NCBI RefSeq assembly: GCF_000373385.1
Contig: NZ_KB891316.1
Coordinates: 310,001 to 374,000 of the forward strand
DNA: 64,000 nt
Source: Thiobacillus thioparus DSM 505
GTDB taxonomy: Bacteria; Pseudomonadota; Gammaproteobacteria; Burkholderiales; Thiobacillaceae
Direction of reading: 5' to 3'
Part shown: piece after piece, positions 56,077 to 64,000 of the stretch
Numbering within the stretch: the stretch's first letter is position 1
How the letters are laid out: every line of letters begins with the position of its first letter
The notes under the pieces: generated by a model
What the model was told of the DNA's origin: nothing
The model's database searches: none
What the model saw: the letters and a program-made list of their open reading frames with translations, nothing else
Position numbers and translations under genes: made by a program

Positions 56077-57164
56077 CAGGTATTGGAAATGACAATGTTG
56101 GGGAACTTGGCGGAGTGATCCACCGCGGTTTCGCCAATCTTAACAGCAACGCGACGCGCGATCTGTTTGTAGATCTCGGTCACGCGGCCATTCGGATCGG
56201 ACACCACCGACGGCTTGCCGGAGTCGGTGTCGGCGCGGATCGCACCATCCAGCGGCAGCGCGCCGAGGAATTCCACGCTGTAGTCCTTGCACATCCGCTC
56301 GCCGCCGCCTTCGCCGAAGATGCGCTCTTCGTGGCCGCAGTTCGAGCAGATGTGCAGGCTCATGTTCTCGACCACGCCGATGATGGGGATGCCGACCTTC
56401 TCGAACATCTTCAGCCCCTTGCGCGCGTCGATCAGCGCGATGTCCTGCGGCGTGGTGACGATCACCGCGCCGGTCACCGGCACGCGCTGCGCCAGCGTCA
56501 GCTGGATGTCGCCGGTGCCGGGCGGGAGGTCGACCACGAGATAGTCGAGGTCACTCCAGTTGGTGTTGTTGAGCAGCTGCTCCAGCGCCTGCGTGACCAT
56601 CGGGCCACGCCAGACCATGGGCGTTTCGACGTCGATCAGGAAGCCGATGGACATCGCCTGGATACCGTGACCAATCAGCGGCTCGAGGTTCTTGCCGTCG
56701 TTGGACTCGGGCTTGTCGGTGATGCCCAGCATGGTCGGCTGCGACGGGCCGTAGATGTCAGCGTCCAACATGCCGACGCGCGCGCCTTCGGCAGACAGTG
56801 CCAGCGCCAGGTTAACGGCGGTGGTGGACTTGCCGACGCCGCCCTTACCAGAGGCCACAGCGATGATGTTCTTGACGTTGGGGATCAGTTTGACGCCGCG
56901 CTGCACGCTGTGCGACACGATCTTGAAGCTGACGTTGGCGGTAGCGGCGGTGACACCGTCGATGGATTTGAGCTTGTCTTCGATCTGCTGCTTGATGACC
57001 GGCAACTGGCTCTGCGCCGGGTAGCTCAGCAGGATGTCGACCGACACGGCACCACCGTCGATCTTGATGTTGCGGGCGGATTTGGTCGAGACGTAATCCT
57101 TATGGGTGTTGGGGTCGACCAACTCTTTCAGTGCGGTCTGCACCTGAAGTTCAGAAACGGCCAT
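56076..57164 (-). CDS. apbC: Iron-sulfur cluster carrier ApbC/Mrp
   Basis: A P-loop NTPase of 362 residues with a MIP18/DUF59 domain ([20 protein letters not shown]), a deviant Walker [17 protein letters not shown] (residues about 105-120) and a cluster-binding CSNC motif in [17 protein letters not shown]. It transfers Fe-S clusters to apo-proteins. Its stop overlaps the dcd start. Confidence 0.95.
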   Translation of the reverse strand: MAVSELQVQTALKELVDPNTHKDYVSTKSARNIKIDGGAVSVDILLSYPAQSQLPVIKQQIEDKLKSIDGVTAATANVSFKIVSHSVQRGVKLIPNVKNIIAVASGKGGVGKSTTAVNLALALSAEGARVGMLDADIYGPSQPTMLGITDKPESNDGKNLEPLIGHGIQAMSIGFLIDVETPMVWRGPMVTQALEQLLNNTNWSDLDYLVVDLPPGTGDIQLTLAQRVPVTGAVIVTTPQDIALIDARKGLKMFEKVGIPIIGVVENMSLHICSNCGHEERIFGEGGGERMCKDYSVEFLGALPLDGAIRADTDSGKPSVVSDPNGRVTEIYKQIARRVAVKIGETAVDHSAKFPNIVISNT

Positions 57165-57252
57165 GTGTGCTCCAGAGGATTAAATTAGCAATCGCTCATT
57201 TTAACGAATTCTGTCGCTTTGGGTGAACGGGAACGCAGAAAGGACGCGGGAT

Positions 57253-57271
57253 TCCCTGCAATCTGCAGGGA
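57253..57271. repeat. Perfect hairpin upstream of apbC
   Basis: TCCCTGCA-ATC-TGCAGGGA is an 8-bp stem with a 3-base loop. No U-run follows on either side, so it is not a clear terminator. It lies between apbC and the hypothetical gene at 57.3 kb. Confidence 0.5.
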
Positions 57272-57325
57272 TATACGGAATGCACAGGCAAGCGCGGAGC
57301 TTGTCCGGCCAACCACGGAAAACCG

Positions 57326-57685
57326 CTAGCGCGGCTCGGCGTAATGCGCGACCAGCACGGCTTCGGGCACCCGCAAACGAATCGCTGCGGCCAGCTCGCT
57401 GATCGCCCCCGGGCGCGGGCGCAGGGACACCCACAGCAGGTTGAGTTTCAGGTTGAGATCAGCGAACACCACATCCTGATGCAGCGCCAGTACCGCCTGA
57501 ATTTCGCGCGATGCCCGTTCGATCTCGACTCGAGGGCGACTGCGCAAACGCGGGATCAACATCATAAAATCGGTCAGCCGCTTGCCGGCAAGATCGCGCG
57601 TGGGCGCAATCTGCCACAAAGGCTGGCCCGGCCCGGGTCCGGAAAATGTCGTCAGCGTGGTTGAAGCATGGATTCGTATCTTCAT
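57326..57685 (-). CDS. Conserved hypothetical protein downstream of rppH
   Basis: I do not recognise this 119-residue protein. It is soluble, with alternating strand-helix character (MKIRIHASTTLTTFSG, AGKRLTDFMMLIPRL, EIQAVLALHQDVVFADL, WVSLRPRPGAISELAAAIR, EAVLVAHYAEPR). Neighbours: rppH 20 bases upstream on the same strand, probably one transcript. The repeated arginine-rich short motifs hint at a nucleic-acid or protein surface, but no fold can be named. Confidence 0.6.
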   Translation of the reverse strand: MKIRIHASTTLTTFSGPGPGQPLWQIAPTRDLAGKRLTDFMMLIPRLRSRPRVEIERASREIQAVLALHQDVVFADLNLKLNLLWVSLRPRPGAISELAAAIRLRVPEAVLVAHYAEPR

Positions 57686-57705
57686 CACGCCTCCGTCATT
57701 CCGGG

Positions 57706-58257
57706 TCAGGGCTTCAGCAGGAAGTCCGGTGCCGCGTCCCGCCGACCGCACAGACGGGGGGCGCGTTGCCGCACATGACGCGCATCTCTGTGCAGATAAC
57801 GTTCGAGTTCCTCGAGCGCCAGACGGTAAACCTCGCGCTTGAAGTCGACCACCGCTTCCATCGGCACCCAGTATTCGTTCCAGCGCCAGGCATCGAATTC
57901 CGGATGGCTGCTGGCGCGCAGCGAGACATCGCAGTCGCGTCCGGTCAATCGCAGCAAAAACCAGATCTGCTTCTGGCCGCGATACAGACCCCGGCTGTCG
58001 CGCCGCGTCCAGTGGGGAGGCACGTCGTAGCGCAACCATTCGCGCGTGCGGCCCAGGATACGCACATGCGCCGGCAGCAAGCCCACTTCCTCTTCCAGTT
58101 CCCGGAACATGGCCTGTTCCGGCGTCTCCCCTGCGTTGATGCCGCCCTGGGGAAACTGCCAGGCGTGCTGATTGACGCGCTTGCCCCAGAAGACCTGGTT
58201 GCTCGCGTTGCACAATATAATGCCTACGTTCGGGCGGTACCCTTCTCGGTCGATCAT
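57706..58257 (-). CDS. rppH: RNA pyrophosphohydrolase RppH
   Basis: Nudix enzyme that removes pyrophosphate from mRNA 5' ends and starts RNase E decay. The 183-residue product has [17 protein letters not shown], the Nudix box [23 protein letters not shown] (split: [21 protein letters not shown]) and the family core [20 protein letters not shown] at 58257 matches the family start. It is divergent from the WD40 lipoprotein gene. Confidence 0.93.
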   Translation of the reverse strand: MIDREGYRPNVGIILCNASNQVFWGKRVNQHAWQFPQGGINAGETPEQAMFRELEEEVGLLPAHVRILGRTREWLRYDVPPHWTRRDSRGLYRGQKQIWFLLRLTGRDCDVSLRASSHPEFDAWRWNEYWVPMEAVVDFKREVYRLALEELERYLHRDARHVRQRAPRLCGRRDAAPDFLLKP

Positions 58258-58325
58258 GGCCGCCACCATCAATAAAGTTCGATTAACTGCATTCTTTCAT
58301 ACCCGCCGAAAATTGCAAACCTTCC

Positions 58326-59288
58326 ATGATTCGAAGCCTGCTGTTAAGCATTGTTTTAATTGGAATTTTGAGCGGATGCTCCAATTTGATGTCGGCCGCT
58401 CCGCCCGACCGGGTGCTGGCGGGAATCCATGAATTCGGCGCCACGGCGCTCGCCTACACACCGGACGGCCGGCAATTCATCAGTGGTGGCTTCCACGGCG
58501 AGTTGCGGATGTGGGATGCGGCCACGCTGCACCCGCTCGGCGAGTATCGCGGACATCGGCGGGCGGTACGCGCGATTCTGCCGCTGGCCTCAGGCGACTT
58601 TGTCAGCGGGGGAGACGATGGCCGCCTGATCCTGTGGCAAGACAGACACATCAAGCGGCATGTCCAGGGGGGGAAGGTAACCGCGCTGGCCCTATTCCAA
58701 GGCCAGGTGGTGAGCGGTCAGCGCGATGGCCGCTTGCGTGTCTGGTCTGCGGACACGCTCCAGCCTGTGCGGGAAATTCAGTTATCCGACGATGTCGTCG
58801 CGCTGACGGCGCATGGCACCCAGCTGGCCGTCGGCCTCGATCACGCCATCCTGCTCCTCGATGCGGATTACAAAATACGACGGACGATCCGCACGCCGCA
58901 TACCCCACACGATCTGCAATTCAGTCCGGATGGCCGCATCCTGGCGGCAGGCACCTGGTTCCGGCTGCTCGAATGGGACGTCGCCAGTGGAGAAGCGCGC
59001 AGTATTCCGACCGAGCACAATGGTTTGCTGACCTCGATCGCCTTCAGCCCCGATGGCCGCTATCTGGCCACCCTGGGGCGCCATACCGACTCCGCCATCC
59101 GCATCGTCGACACCACGGATTTCAGGGTCGTGCGGCGCTACCAGGCCCATGAATTGTGCGGCGCCGTCATCCGCTTCAGCCCCGACGGACAGACCCTGGC
59201 TTCCGGCTCGGATGACGAAAGCGTCCGGCTGTATCGCTTCAATCGCCCCGCCTATTCAAGCAACGGCGCTATCCCCTCGGCCCACTGA
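58326..59288 (+). CDS. WD40 beta-propeller lipoprotein
   Basis: This 320-residue precursor has a lipoprotein signal ending LSGC (Cys18), so it should be lipid-anchored in the envelope. Seven WD-like blades follow, each with a DGR/DG turn and a W-D or close pair: FISGGFHGELRMWD, FVSGGDDGRLILW, VVSGQRDGRLRVW, AVGLDHAILLLD, AAGTWFRLLEWD, TLGRHTDSAIRIVD, ASGSDDESVRLYR. That is one complete seven-bladed propeller. Role unknown; perhaps a scaffold or BamB-like factor. Its 3' end overlaps the antisense spermidine-synthase-like gene by 37 bases. Confidence 0.83.
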   Translation: MIRSLLLSIVLIGILSGCSNLMSAAPPDRVLAGIHEFGATALAYTPDGRQFISGGFHGELRMWDAATLHPLGEYRGHRRAVRAILPLASGDFVSGGDDGRLILWQDRHIKRHVQGGKVTALALFQGQVVSGQRDGRLRVWSADTLQPVREIQLSDDVVALTAHGTQLAVGLDHAILLLDADYKIRRTIRTPHTPHDLQFSPDGRILAAGTWFRLLEWDVASGEARSIPTEHNGLLTSIAFSPDGRYLATLGRHTDSAIRIVDTTDFRVVRRYQAHELCGAVIRFSPDGQTLASGSDDESVRLYRFNRPAYSSNGAIPSAH

Positions 59289-60022
59289 AAATCACGCGCA
59301 AAACCGCGCAGATCGAGGCCGTAGCGCTTGGACAGATCAGCCAGTTGCGGCCGCATCGCTTCAAGCCGGGCCGCAGCGCCCGGGTCGGCAAAGGCAAACA
59401 CGATGACGTTGGTCTTGTTCTGGACAGAAATCCAGCCGACCTCGCCGTCGAATGCTCGCGTCAGCCGCGCGAAATACTCGGCAAATTCGCTGTCGCGCCC
59501 CCACAGATTCACCACCAGAATGCCACCCGGCCTCAACACACGGCGGCAGGCGGCATAAAACGTCTGTGTCGCCAGCGCCTCGACCTGATTGCCGGCATCG
59601 AAACCGTCGAGCAGGATGACGTCCGCGCTGCCGGGATGCTGGCGCACATACAAGGCGCCATCGGCTTCCACCACGCTGAGCGTGGCATCGTCAGGCGGCA
59701 ATTCGAAGTGCGTACGCGCGGCAGCGACCACCCGCGGATCGATTTCCACTGCGGTGACATGTGTCTGCGGCCGCTGCTTGCGGATGAACTTGGCGAGCGA
59801 ACCGCCGCCCAGGCCGATCATCAGCACGTCCTGCGGCATCGGGTTGAACATCAGGAACCCCATCATTGCACGCGTGTACGCCAGTTCCAGGTCCCACGGC
59901 CGGTTCACCCGCATCGCGCTCTGGATCGCGCGACTGCCCAGGTGCAGCACGCGCATGCCGCGTTCCTCGGTCACTTCCAGTCCCTCGTCGCCTGCCCGGC
60001 GTTTACCAAACTTCAAGCGCAT
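59252..60022 (-). CDS. Spermidine synthase-like methyltransferase-fold protein
   Basis: The 256-residue product has a Rossmann core like SpeE: MIGLGGGSLAKFIRK near residue 67, VEIDPRVVAAA, DVILLDGFDAGNQ and NLWGRDSEF. The aminopropyltransferase signature is only partly kept, so annotation as 'polyamine aminopropyltransferase-like' is safer than true spermidine synthase. The ATG at 60022 is chosen by homology; a longer frame upstream is not supported. It runs convergently into the WD40 gene. Confidence 0.78.
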   Translation of the reverse strand: MRLKFGKRRAGDEGLEVTEERGMRVLHLGSRAIQSAMRVNRPWDLELAYTRAMMGFLMFNPMPQDVLMIGLGGGSLAKFIRKQRPQTHVTAVEIDPRVVAAARTHFELPPDDATLSVVEADGALYVRQHPGSADVILLDGFDAGNQVEALATQTFYAACRRVLRPGGILVVNLWGRDSEFAEYFARLTRAFDGEVGWISVQNKTNVIVFAFADPGAAARLEAMRPQLADLSKRYGLDLRGFARDFQWAEGIAPLLE

Positions 60023-60103
60023 GGCCACCCCATCCAAAAATCGAGCGCGAAAGATTACTCGTCTGCACGCTAAAATGCGCGTTTTCGTCCCGATTATTCC
60101 ACC

Positions 60104-61834
60104 ATGCGCGCCACCCAGTTCTTCATTTCCACCACCAAGGAAGCCCCGTCCGAGGCCGAACTCGTCAGCCACAAGCTGATGCTGCGCGCCGGCCTCATCA
60201 AGCGCCTGGGATCGGGGCTGTATACCTGGATGCCGCTGGGCCTGCGCGTGCTGCGCCGGGTGGAGGCCGTGGTGCGCGAGGAAATGAACCGCGCCGGCGC
60301 GATCGAACTGCTGATGCCGGCGGTGCAGCCTGCCGAACTGTGGGAGGAAACCGGACGCTGGGCGGTGTTCGGCCCGCAGATGCTGAAGATCAAGGACCGC
60401 CACCAGCGCGACTTCTGCTTCGGCCCCACCCACGAGGAAGTCATCACCGACGTCGCGCGCCGCGAGATCAAGAGCTACCGGCAATTGCCGGTCAACTTCT
60501 ACCAGATCCAGATGAAGTTCCGCGACGAGATCCGCCCGCGTTTCGGCGTCATGCGCGCGCGCGAATTCCTGATGAAGGACGCCTACTCCTTCCACGCCAA
60601 CAAGGATAGCCTGGCTGCTACCTACCAGACGATGTACGACGCCTACACGCGGATTTTCAGCCGGCTGGGACTGACCTTCCGCCCCGTGGCAGCCGACACC
60701 GGCGCCATTGGCGGCTCGGCCTCGCACGAATTCCACGTGCTGGCCGATTCCGGCGAAGACCTGATCGCCTACTGCCCGGATTCCGGCTACGCGGCCAACG
60801 TCGAACTGGCCGAGGCGCTTGCCCCGACGACCCCGCGCGCCGCATCGCAGGAAACGCTGCGCGAAGTGGATACGCCGAAACAAACCACCTGCGAGGACGT
60901 CGCCGCTCTGCTCGACATCCCGCTTTCCCGCACCGTGAAGCTCATCGCGGTCATGGTGGGCGAGCAGCTGGTCGTCCTGCTGCTGCGCGGCGACCACATG
61001 CTGAACGAGGTCAAGCTCGGCAAGCTCGAAGGCATGGCGGACTTCCGGCTGGCGAACGAAGCCGAAATCCGTGCCGTCTTCGACTGTCCGCCCGGCTTCC
61101 TCGGGCCGGTCGGGCTCGACCGCGCCAAAATCAGGGTCATCGCCGACCGCACGGTCGCGGCGATGAGCGATTTCGTATGCGGCGCCAACAAGCCCAAATT
61201 CCACCTCGCCGGGGTCAATTTTGGCCGCGACCTGCAGGAACCGGATGTTGTGGCCGATATACGGAATGTCGTCTCCGGCGACCCCAGTCCGGACGGCAAG
61301 GGCACGCTCGCGCTGTGCCGCGGTATCGAGGTCGGCCATGTGTTCCAGCTCGGCAGCAAGTATTCGCAGGCGATGAATGCCACCTACCTGGACGAAGCCG
61401 GCAAGGCACAGGTCATGGAAATGGGGTGCTACGGCATCGGCGTGTCACGCATCGTGGCCTCGGCCATCGAGCAGCACCACGACGAGAAAGGCATCATCTG
61501 GCCGAAGGCGATGGCACCGTTCTTGCTGGTGATCGTGGCGATCGGCTACGGCAAGAGCGAGGTGGTTAAAACCGCTGCCGATACGTTGTATGCTGAACTT
61601 TTTGCTGCCGGGTTCGACGTGCTGCTGGACGACCGCGACGAACGCCCCGGCGTGATGTTTGCCGATGCCGAGCTGATCGGCATCCCGCACCGCATCACGG
61701 TGGGCGAGCGCGGGCTGAAGGATGGCGTGATCGAATACCAGCCGCGCCGCGCCGCGCCGGGGCAGAGTGGCGAAGCGCAAAAAATCGCGCTCGCCGATGC
61801 AAGGGAATTTTTGACAGGACTGCTGGAACGCTGA
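60104..61834 (+). CDS. proS: Prolyl-tRNA synthetase (bacterial type with editing domain)
   Basis: The 576-residue class II synthetase starts [35 protein letters not shown], with motif 1-2 features ([28 protein letters not shown]), an inserted YbaK-like editing region (about 220-400, e.g. [13 protein letters not shown]), motif 3 [12 protein letters not shown] and a C-terminal anticodon-binding domain ([26 protein letters not shown]). It is followed after one base by a lytic transglycosylase gene. Confidence 0.97.
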   Translation: MRATQFFISTTKEAPSEAELVSHKLMLRAGLIKRLGSGLYTWMPLGLRVLRRVEAVVREEMNRAGAIELLMPAVQPAELWEETGRWAVFGPQMLKIKDRHQRDFCFGPTHEEVITDVARREIKSYRQLPVNFYQIQMKFRDEIRPRFGVMRAREFLMKDAYSFHANKDSLAATYQTMYDAYTRIFSRLGLTFRPVAADTGAIGGSASHEFHVLADSGEDLIAYCPDSGYAANVELAEALAPTTPRAASQETLREVDTPKQTTCEDVAALLDIPLSRTVKLIAVMVGEQLVVLLLRGDHMLNEVKLGKLEGMADFRLANEAEIRAVFDCPPGFLGPVGLDRAKIRVIADRTVAAMSDFVCGANKPKFHLAGVNFGRDLQEPDVVADIRNVVSGDPSPDGKGTLALCRGIEVGHVFQLGSKYSQAMNATYLDEAGKAQVMEMGCYGIGVSRIVASAIEQHHDEKGIIWPKAMAPFLLVIVAIGYGKSEVVKTAADTLYAELFAAGFDVLLDDRDERPGVMFADAELIGIPHRITVGERGLKDGVIEYQPRRAAPGQSGEAQKIALADAREFLTGLLER

Positions 61835-61835
61835 C

Positions 61836-62477
61836 ATGAAGAAAACGAGGCACATCGGCCTGCTGATCGCCACTTTGCTGCTTGCCCAGCCCGCGTTTGC
61901 GGGCGGCCAGCTCGAAGAAGCGATGTCGGCCAATGTGCGCTCGTCGCTGCAGCGCGCCCTGGCGGACACGCCGGTCACCCGCACTGCATTCCGCAATCCG
62001 GCAGACGGTGCCGCCTGGCTGAAGGAAATGTCGCGCCGGCTGGCCAAGCGCATGCCCGACGAGGACGAACGGCTCGAATTCCTGACCACCCTGCACTGGG
62101 AGGCTTCGCGCGCCGGCGTCGACCCGCAATTGATGCTGGGGCTGATCCAGGTGGAAAGCGGTTTCCGCAAATATGCCGTGTCGCCGGTCGGTGCGCGCGG
62201 CTACACGCAGGTCATGCCCTTCTGGATCAAGACCATCGGCAACCCCAACCACAACCTGTTCCAGCTCCGCACCAATTTGAGATACGGCGCGCTGATCCTG
62301 CGTTACTACATCGACATCGAACACGGCGACCTGTTCCGTGCGCTGGGCCGCTACAACGGCAGCCTGGGCCAGCCGGAGTATCCGACGCTTGTCGTCAACG
62401 CCTGGAAACACAACTGGGATTACACCCCTCGCACCCAATCGGCCGACAATCGTGCCGACTCCGACTCGCGCAGCTGA
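61836..62477 (+). CDS. Soluble lytic transglycosylase (SLT domain)
   Basis: The 213-residue precursor has a signal peptide (HIGLLIATLLLAQPAFA) and a C-terminal SLT domain with the catalytic glutamate in LIQVESGFRKYAVSPVGARGYTQVMPFW (Glu107) and RYNGSLG near the end. It cleaves peptidoglycan with formation of anhydro-MurNAc. The ATG lies one base after the proS stop, an arrangement common in betaproteobacteria. Confidence 0.9.
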   Translation: MKKTRHIGLLIATLLLAQPAFAGGQLEEAMSANVRSSLQRALADTPVTRTAFRNPADGAAWLKEMSRRLAKRMPDEDERLEFLTTLHWEASRAGVDPQLMLGLIQVESGFRKYAVSPVGARGYTQVMPFWIKTIGNPNHNLFQLRTNLRYGALILRYYIDIEHGDLFRALGRYNGSLGQPEYPTLVVNAWKHNWDYTPRTQSADNRADSDSRS

Positions 62478-62517
62478 CGCCCCTTGCAGGGACATGCCGC
62501 ACGCCAAAAACGCCTAG

Positions 62518-62537
62518 CCTGAAACTCCCGTTTCAGG
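62518..62537. terminator. Hairpin after the lytic transglycosylase gene
   Basis: CCTGAAAC-TCCC-GTTTCAGG is a perfect 8-bp stem with a 4-base loop 40 bases downstream of the stop. No U-run follows, so termination is uncertain. Confidence 0.4.
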
Positions 62538-62741
62538 CACGCCTTGCCCCGCGTGCCCTGTCCGCTGACGAAATTTCAACCGGCCGTCACGCCATCGACA
62601 CTTTTCAACCGTTTCCTCCCCGGCCTCCTGCGCCGCATACCTTGTCAAACAAGGCGTTCGGAGCGTTTCTTCGCCTGGCACAAGCCATGCAGGATGTCCG
62701 CCACAGGCTAAATGCCTGCAATCACAACAACGGAGGCGACC

Positions 62742-63245
62742 ATGGACATGACAATGCAATTGTCCCGTACGGTTAAGGGACAGGAAGAAATCTTCAACCT
62801 CGGCCATACCTTGCGGCCCCGACATCGACAAATCCTGTTCAGTGTGGGAAATGGCATTTCGTTTGGCGAACTCTGCAAGAAGATGCCCCACTGCGCCGAG
62901 TTGGAAGCGATGGTGAACGACTTGCTGCAAAGCGGGTTCATCCAGGCCCTACGCAACATGGCATCGCCTTCGCAGCCCGCGCCGGCCGCCTCCCGCAGCC
63001 CGGCTCCCGCAGCGGCCGCACCTGCGCAATCCGCCGCCAATCTGGAAAGCACCCGCACCTATGCGATGGAATTCCTGGCCGCCCTGGTGGGAACCAAGTC
63101 CCCGGCCTACCGGAAAATGAGCGAAGTACAGGATCTGGCCGGTTTCAACGCCGTCCTGCCGATGTGCTACAAGGTGATCGCTGCGGTGGCGTCGCCGCAC
63201 CAGGCGGCTGAAATGGAAGCCGAAATCGCCCGGCGCATGATCTGA
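62742..63245 (+). CDS. Hypothetical protein with Ala/Pro-rich linker
   Basis: I do not recognise the family. The 167-residue product has an N-terminal winged-helix-like segment (TVKGQEEIFNLGHTLRPRHRQILFSVGNGISFGELCKKMP, with LEAMVNDLLQSGFIQAL). A low-complexity Ala/Pro linker follows (about 75-100, SPSQPAPAASRSPAPAAAAP), then a C-terminal helical half (TYAMEFLAALVGTKSPAYRKM). The start is set by CGGAGG at 62731-62736 before ATG 62742. The helix-turn-like N terminus suggests a transcription-factor fragment. No neighbours share its strand nearby. Confidence 0.55.
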   Translation: MDMTMQLSRTVKGQEEIFNLGHTLRPRHRQILFSVGNGISFGELCKKMPHCAELEAMVNDLLQSGFIQALRNMASPSQPAPAASRSPAPAAAAPAQSAANLESTRTYAMEFLAALVGTKSPAYRKMSEVQDLAGFNAVLPMCYKVIAAVASPHQAAEMEAEIARRMI

Positions 63246-63303
63246 CACGGCTGGTCCAGTCACGGCCACGGATGCACCAGGCCGGGACAGCCTGGTTCGA
63301 TGC

Positions 63304-63816
63304 TTAGCGCGACAGGACGATCAGCGGCTTTGGCTGGCAATCCGCGACCACGACGGTACCGGATCCGCCTGGTATCGCACTCACCACGCCATCGAACGGC
63401 GCTTTCAACTCGGCATCCGCCAGATTTTTCTGCGCGATCACCCGGCGCGCCTGGGCAGCCGACAGCGCGGCCTGGGCTCGCGCGTAGCGCAATTCGGCGG
63501 CCTCCAGTTCGCTGGTCGACGACACCGTCCGGTCGTACAGCTCCTGCGCCCGTCCCTGTTCGCGCTTGGCATCGGCCTCATCGGCCTGCGCACGCGCATG
63601 GTCCGCTGTGGCTTCCTCAAGGCGCGCCTGCAGGATAGTCCTGTCCAGACGCAGCAGGACGGCGCCTTTCTTCACGCGCTGGCCGGGCTTGACCAGCACC
63701 GATTCCACCACGCCGGACACGCGGGTGGTGAGTTCAACCTTGTCTGCGGCCCATAGCGGGTTTGTACCCAGCAGGCTCAATCCGGCTAGTGCAATGGCCG
63801 CCATGCGCTGATTCAT
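63304..63816 (-). CDS. HlyD/RND-type periplasmic adaptor protein (short form)
   Basis: The 170-residue precursor has a signal peptide (AIALAGLSLLGTNPLWA). A lipoyl half-motif (VSGVVESVLVKPGQRVKKGAVLLRLD) follows, then a coiled-coil hairpin of about 70 residues (LEEATADHARAQADEADAKREQ, ELEAAELRYARAQAALSAAQA). The second lipoyl half comes next (LKAPFDGVVSAIPGGSGTVV). The protein ends soon after the second lipoyl half: full MFP adaptors also carry beta-barrel and membrane-proximal domains. It is translationally coupled to a TolC-type gene (ATGA) and is likely part of an efflux or export operon cut by the window edge. Confidence 0.8.
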   Translation of the reverse strand: MNQRMAAIALAGLSLLGTNPLWAADKVELTTRVSGVVESVLVKPGQRVKKGAVLLRLDRTILQARLEEATADHARAQADEADAKREQGRAQELYDRTVSSTSELEAAELRYARAQAALSAAQARRVIAQKNLADAELKAPFDGVVSAIPGGSGTVVVADCQPKPLIVLSR

Positions 63817-64000
63817 TTTCGTGCTCCCTCAACAGGCGGCAGATTGCCACCGGACAATGCCTGTAACCGCGTCAGCGCCAGCGCCAGTCGATATTCCACT
63901 TGCTTGCGGCGTATCTGCGCCATCTGGGTTTCCGCCATGCTGGTGCCCAGATTGGTTTTCAGTTCCAGTTCGTATTCCGCACGCGCACGTTCCAGCGCCC
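63813..64000 (-). CDS. Outer-membrane efflux protein (TolC family), C-terminal part, cut by window edge
   Basis: The last 61 codons are visible: LERARAEYELELKTNLG and QVEYRLALALTRLQALSGG, the repeating helical pattern at the end of TolC-like channels. The stop overlaps the ATG of the adaptor gene (ATGA). The rest, including the signal peptide and barrel, lies beyond the window. Confidence 0.65.
   Translation of the reverse strand, partial: ALERARAEYELELKTNLGTSMAETQMAQIRRKQVEYRLALALTRLQALSGGNLPPVEGARK

Noticed and set aside
57270-61275. Shared short string GATATACGGAATG at about 57270 and inside proS at about 61257
   Set aside because: Thirteen bases in unrelated contexts, one inside coding sequence; most likely coincidence.
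41400-64000. CRISPR arrays or complete insertion sequences
   Set aside because: No regularly spaced repeats and no transposase frames were seen here or elsewhere in the window.

Overview
The window is chromosomal DNA of a high-GC, Gram-negative betaproteobacterium. A Thiobacillus-like sulfur oxidiser (Hydrogenophilaceae/Nitrosomonadales type) is my best guess. The reasons are the betaproteobacterial order rpoE-rseA-rseB-rseC-mucD-lepA-lepB-DUF4845-rnc-era-recO-pdxJ, a priB-containing rpsF operon, the nadB/ygfX/ygfZ neighbourhood, a DsrC-family protein and an apbC-dcd pair. The genus is inference; no rRNA gene is present.

Layout. 1-5.9 kb (minus): a tight pgi-glk-glgC-GH57-malQ operon for glucose phosphate, glycogen and maltodextrin metabolism. 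6.1-13.05 kb (plus): a five-gene exopolysaccharide locus (nucleotide-sugar epimerase, GT2 polymerase, TPR/beta-barrel export porin, secreted CE4 deacetylase, secreted GH10-like protein). It is preceded by a good sigma-54 promoter and an NtrC-box-like palindrome. 13.05-17.6 kb: a block that reads as more A/T-rich, ending at the 3' side of a tRNA-Leu(CAA). It holds an orphan PD-(D/E)XK/SEC-C protein, a YceI-like lipoprotein and a Sel1-START protein. 17.8-23.8 kb (plus): queA-tgt-yajC-secD-secF-dedA, with unusual nested palindromes before secD and dedA. 24.1-31.8 kb (plus): a KdpD-like kinase lacking its classical N-terminal sensor, its KdpE-like regulator, fixABCX (electron-bifurcating ETF system) and kup. 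31.8-32.2 kb: gene debris, including a DedA fragment.

32.2-43.9 kb (minus): an HD-GYP protein, then pdxJ, recO, era, rnc, DUF4845, lepB, lepA, a glutaredoxin-like gene, mucD, rseC, rseB, rseA and rpoE, i.e. envelope-stress sigma-E with its regulators and RNA/ribosome housekeeping. 44-47.4 kb: nadB, ygfX-like, ygfZ, DUF4936. 47.4-49 kb: a CsgG-domain/SH3 protein and a DsrC-like protein lacking the redox cysteines. 49-57.2 kb (minus): alr, dnaB, rplI, rpsR, priB, rpsF, a fold-III basic amino acid decarboxylase, dcd and apbC. 57.3-64 kb: a hypothetical gene with rppH, a seven-bladed WD40 lipoprotein, a spermidine-synthase-like protein, proS, a lytic transglycosylase, a low-complexity hypothetical gene, and the ends of a HlyD/TolC-type export operon.

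Most of the window is housekeeping. The places most likely to hold something undescribed are the sigma-54-linked polysaccharide locus with its altered GH10 active site, the orphan SEC-C nuclease-like gene next to the tRNA, the truncated KdpDE-fixABCX-kup arrangement, and the cysteine-less DsrC homologue beside a CsgG/SH3 protein.
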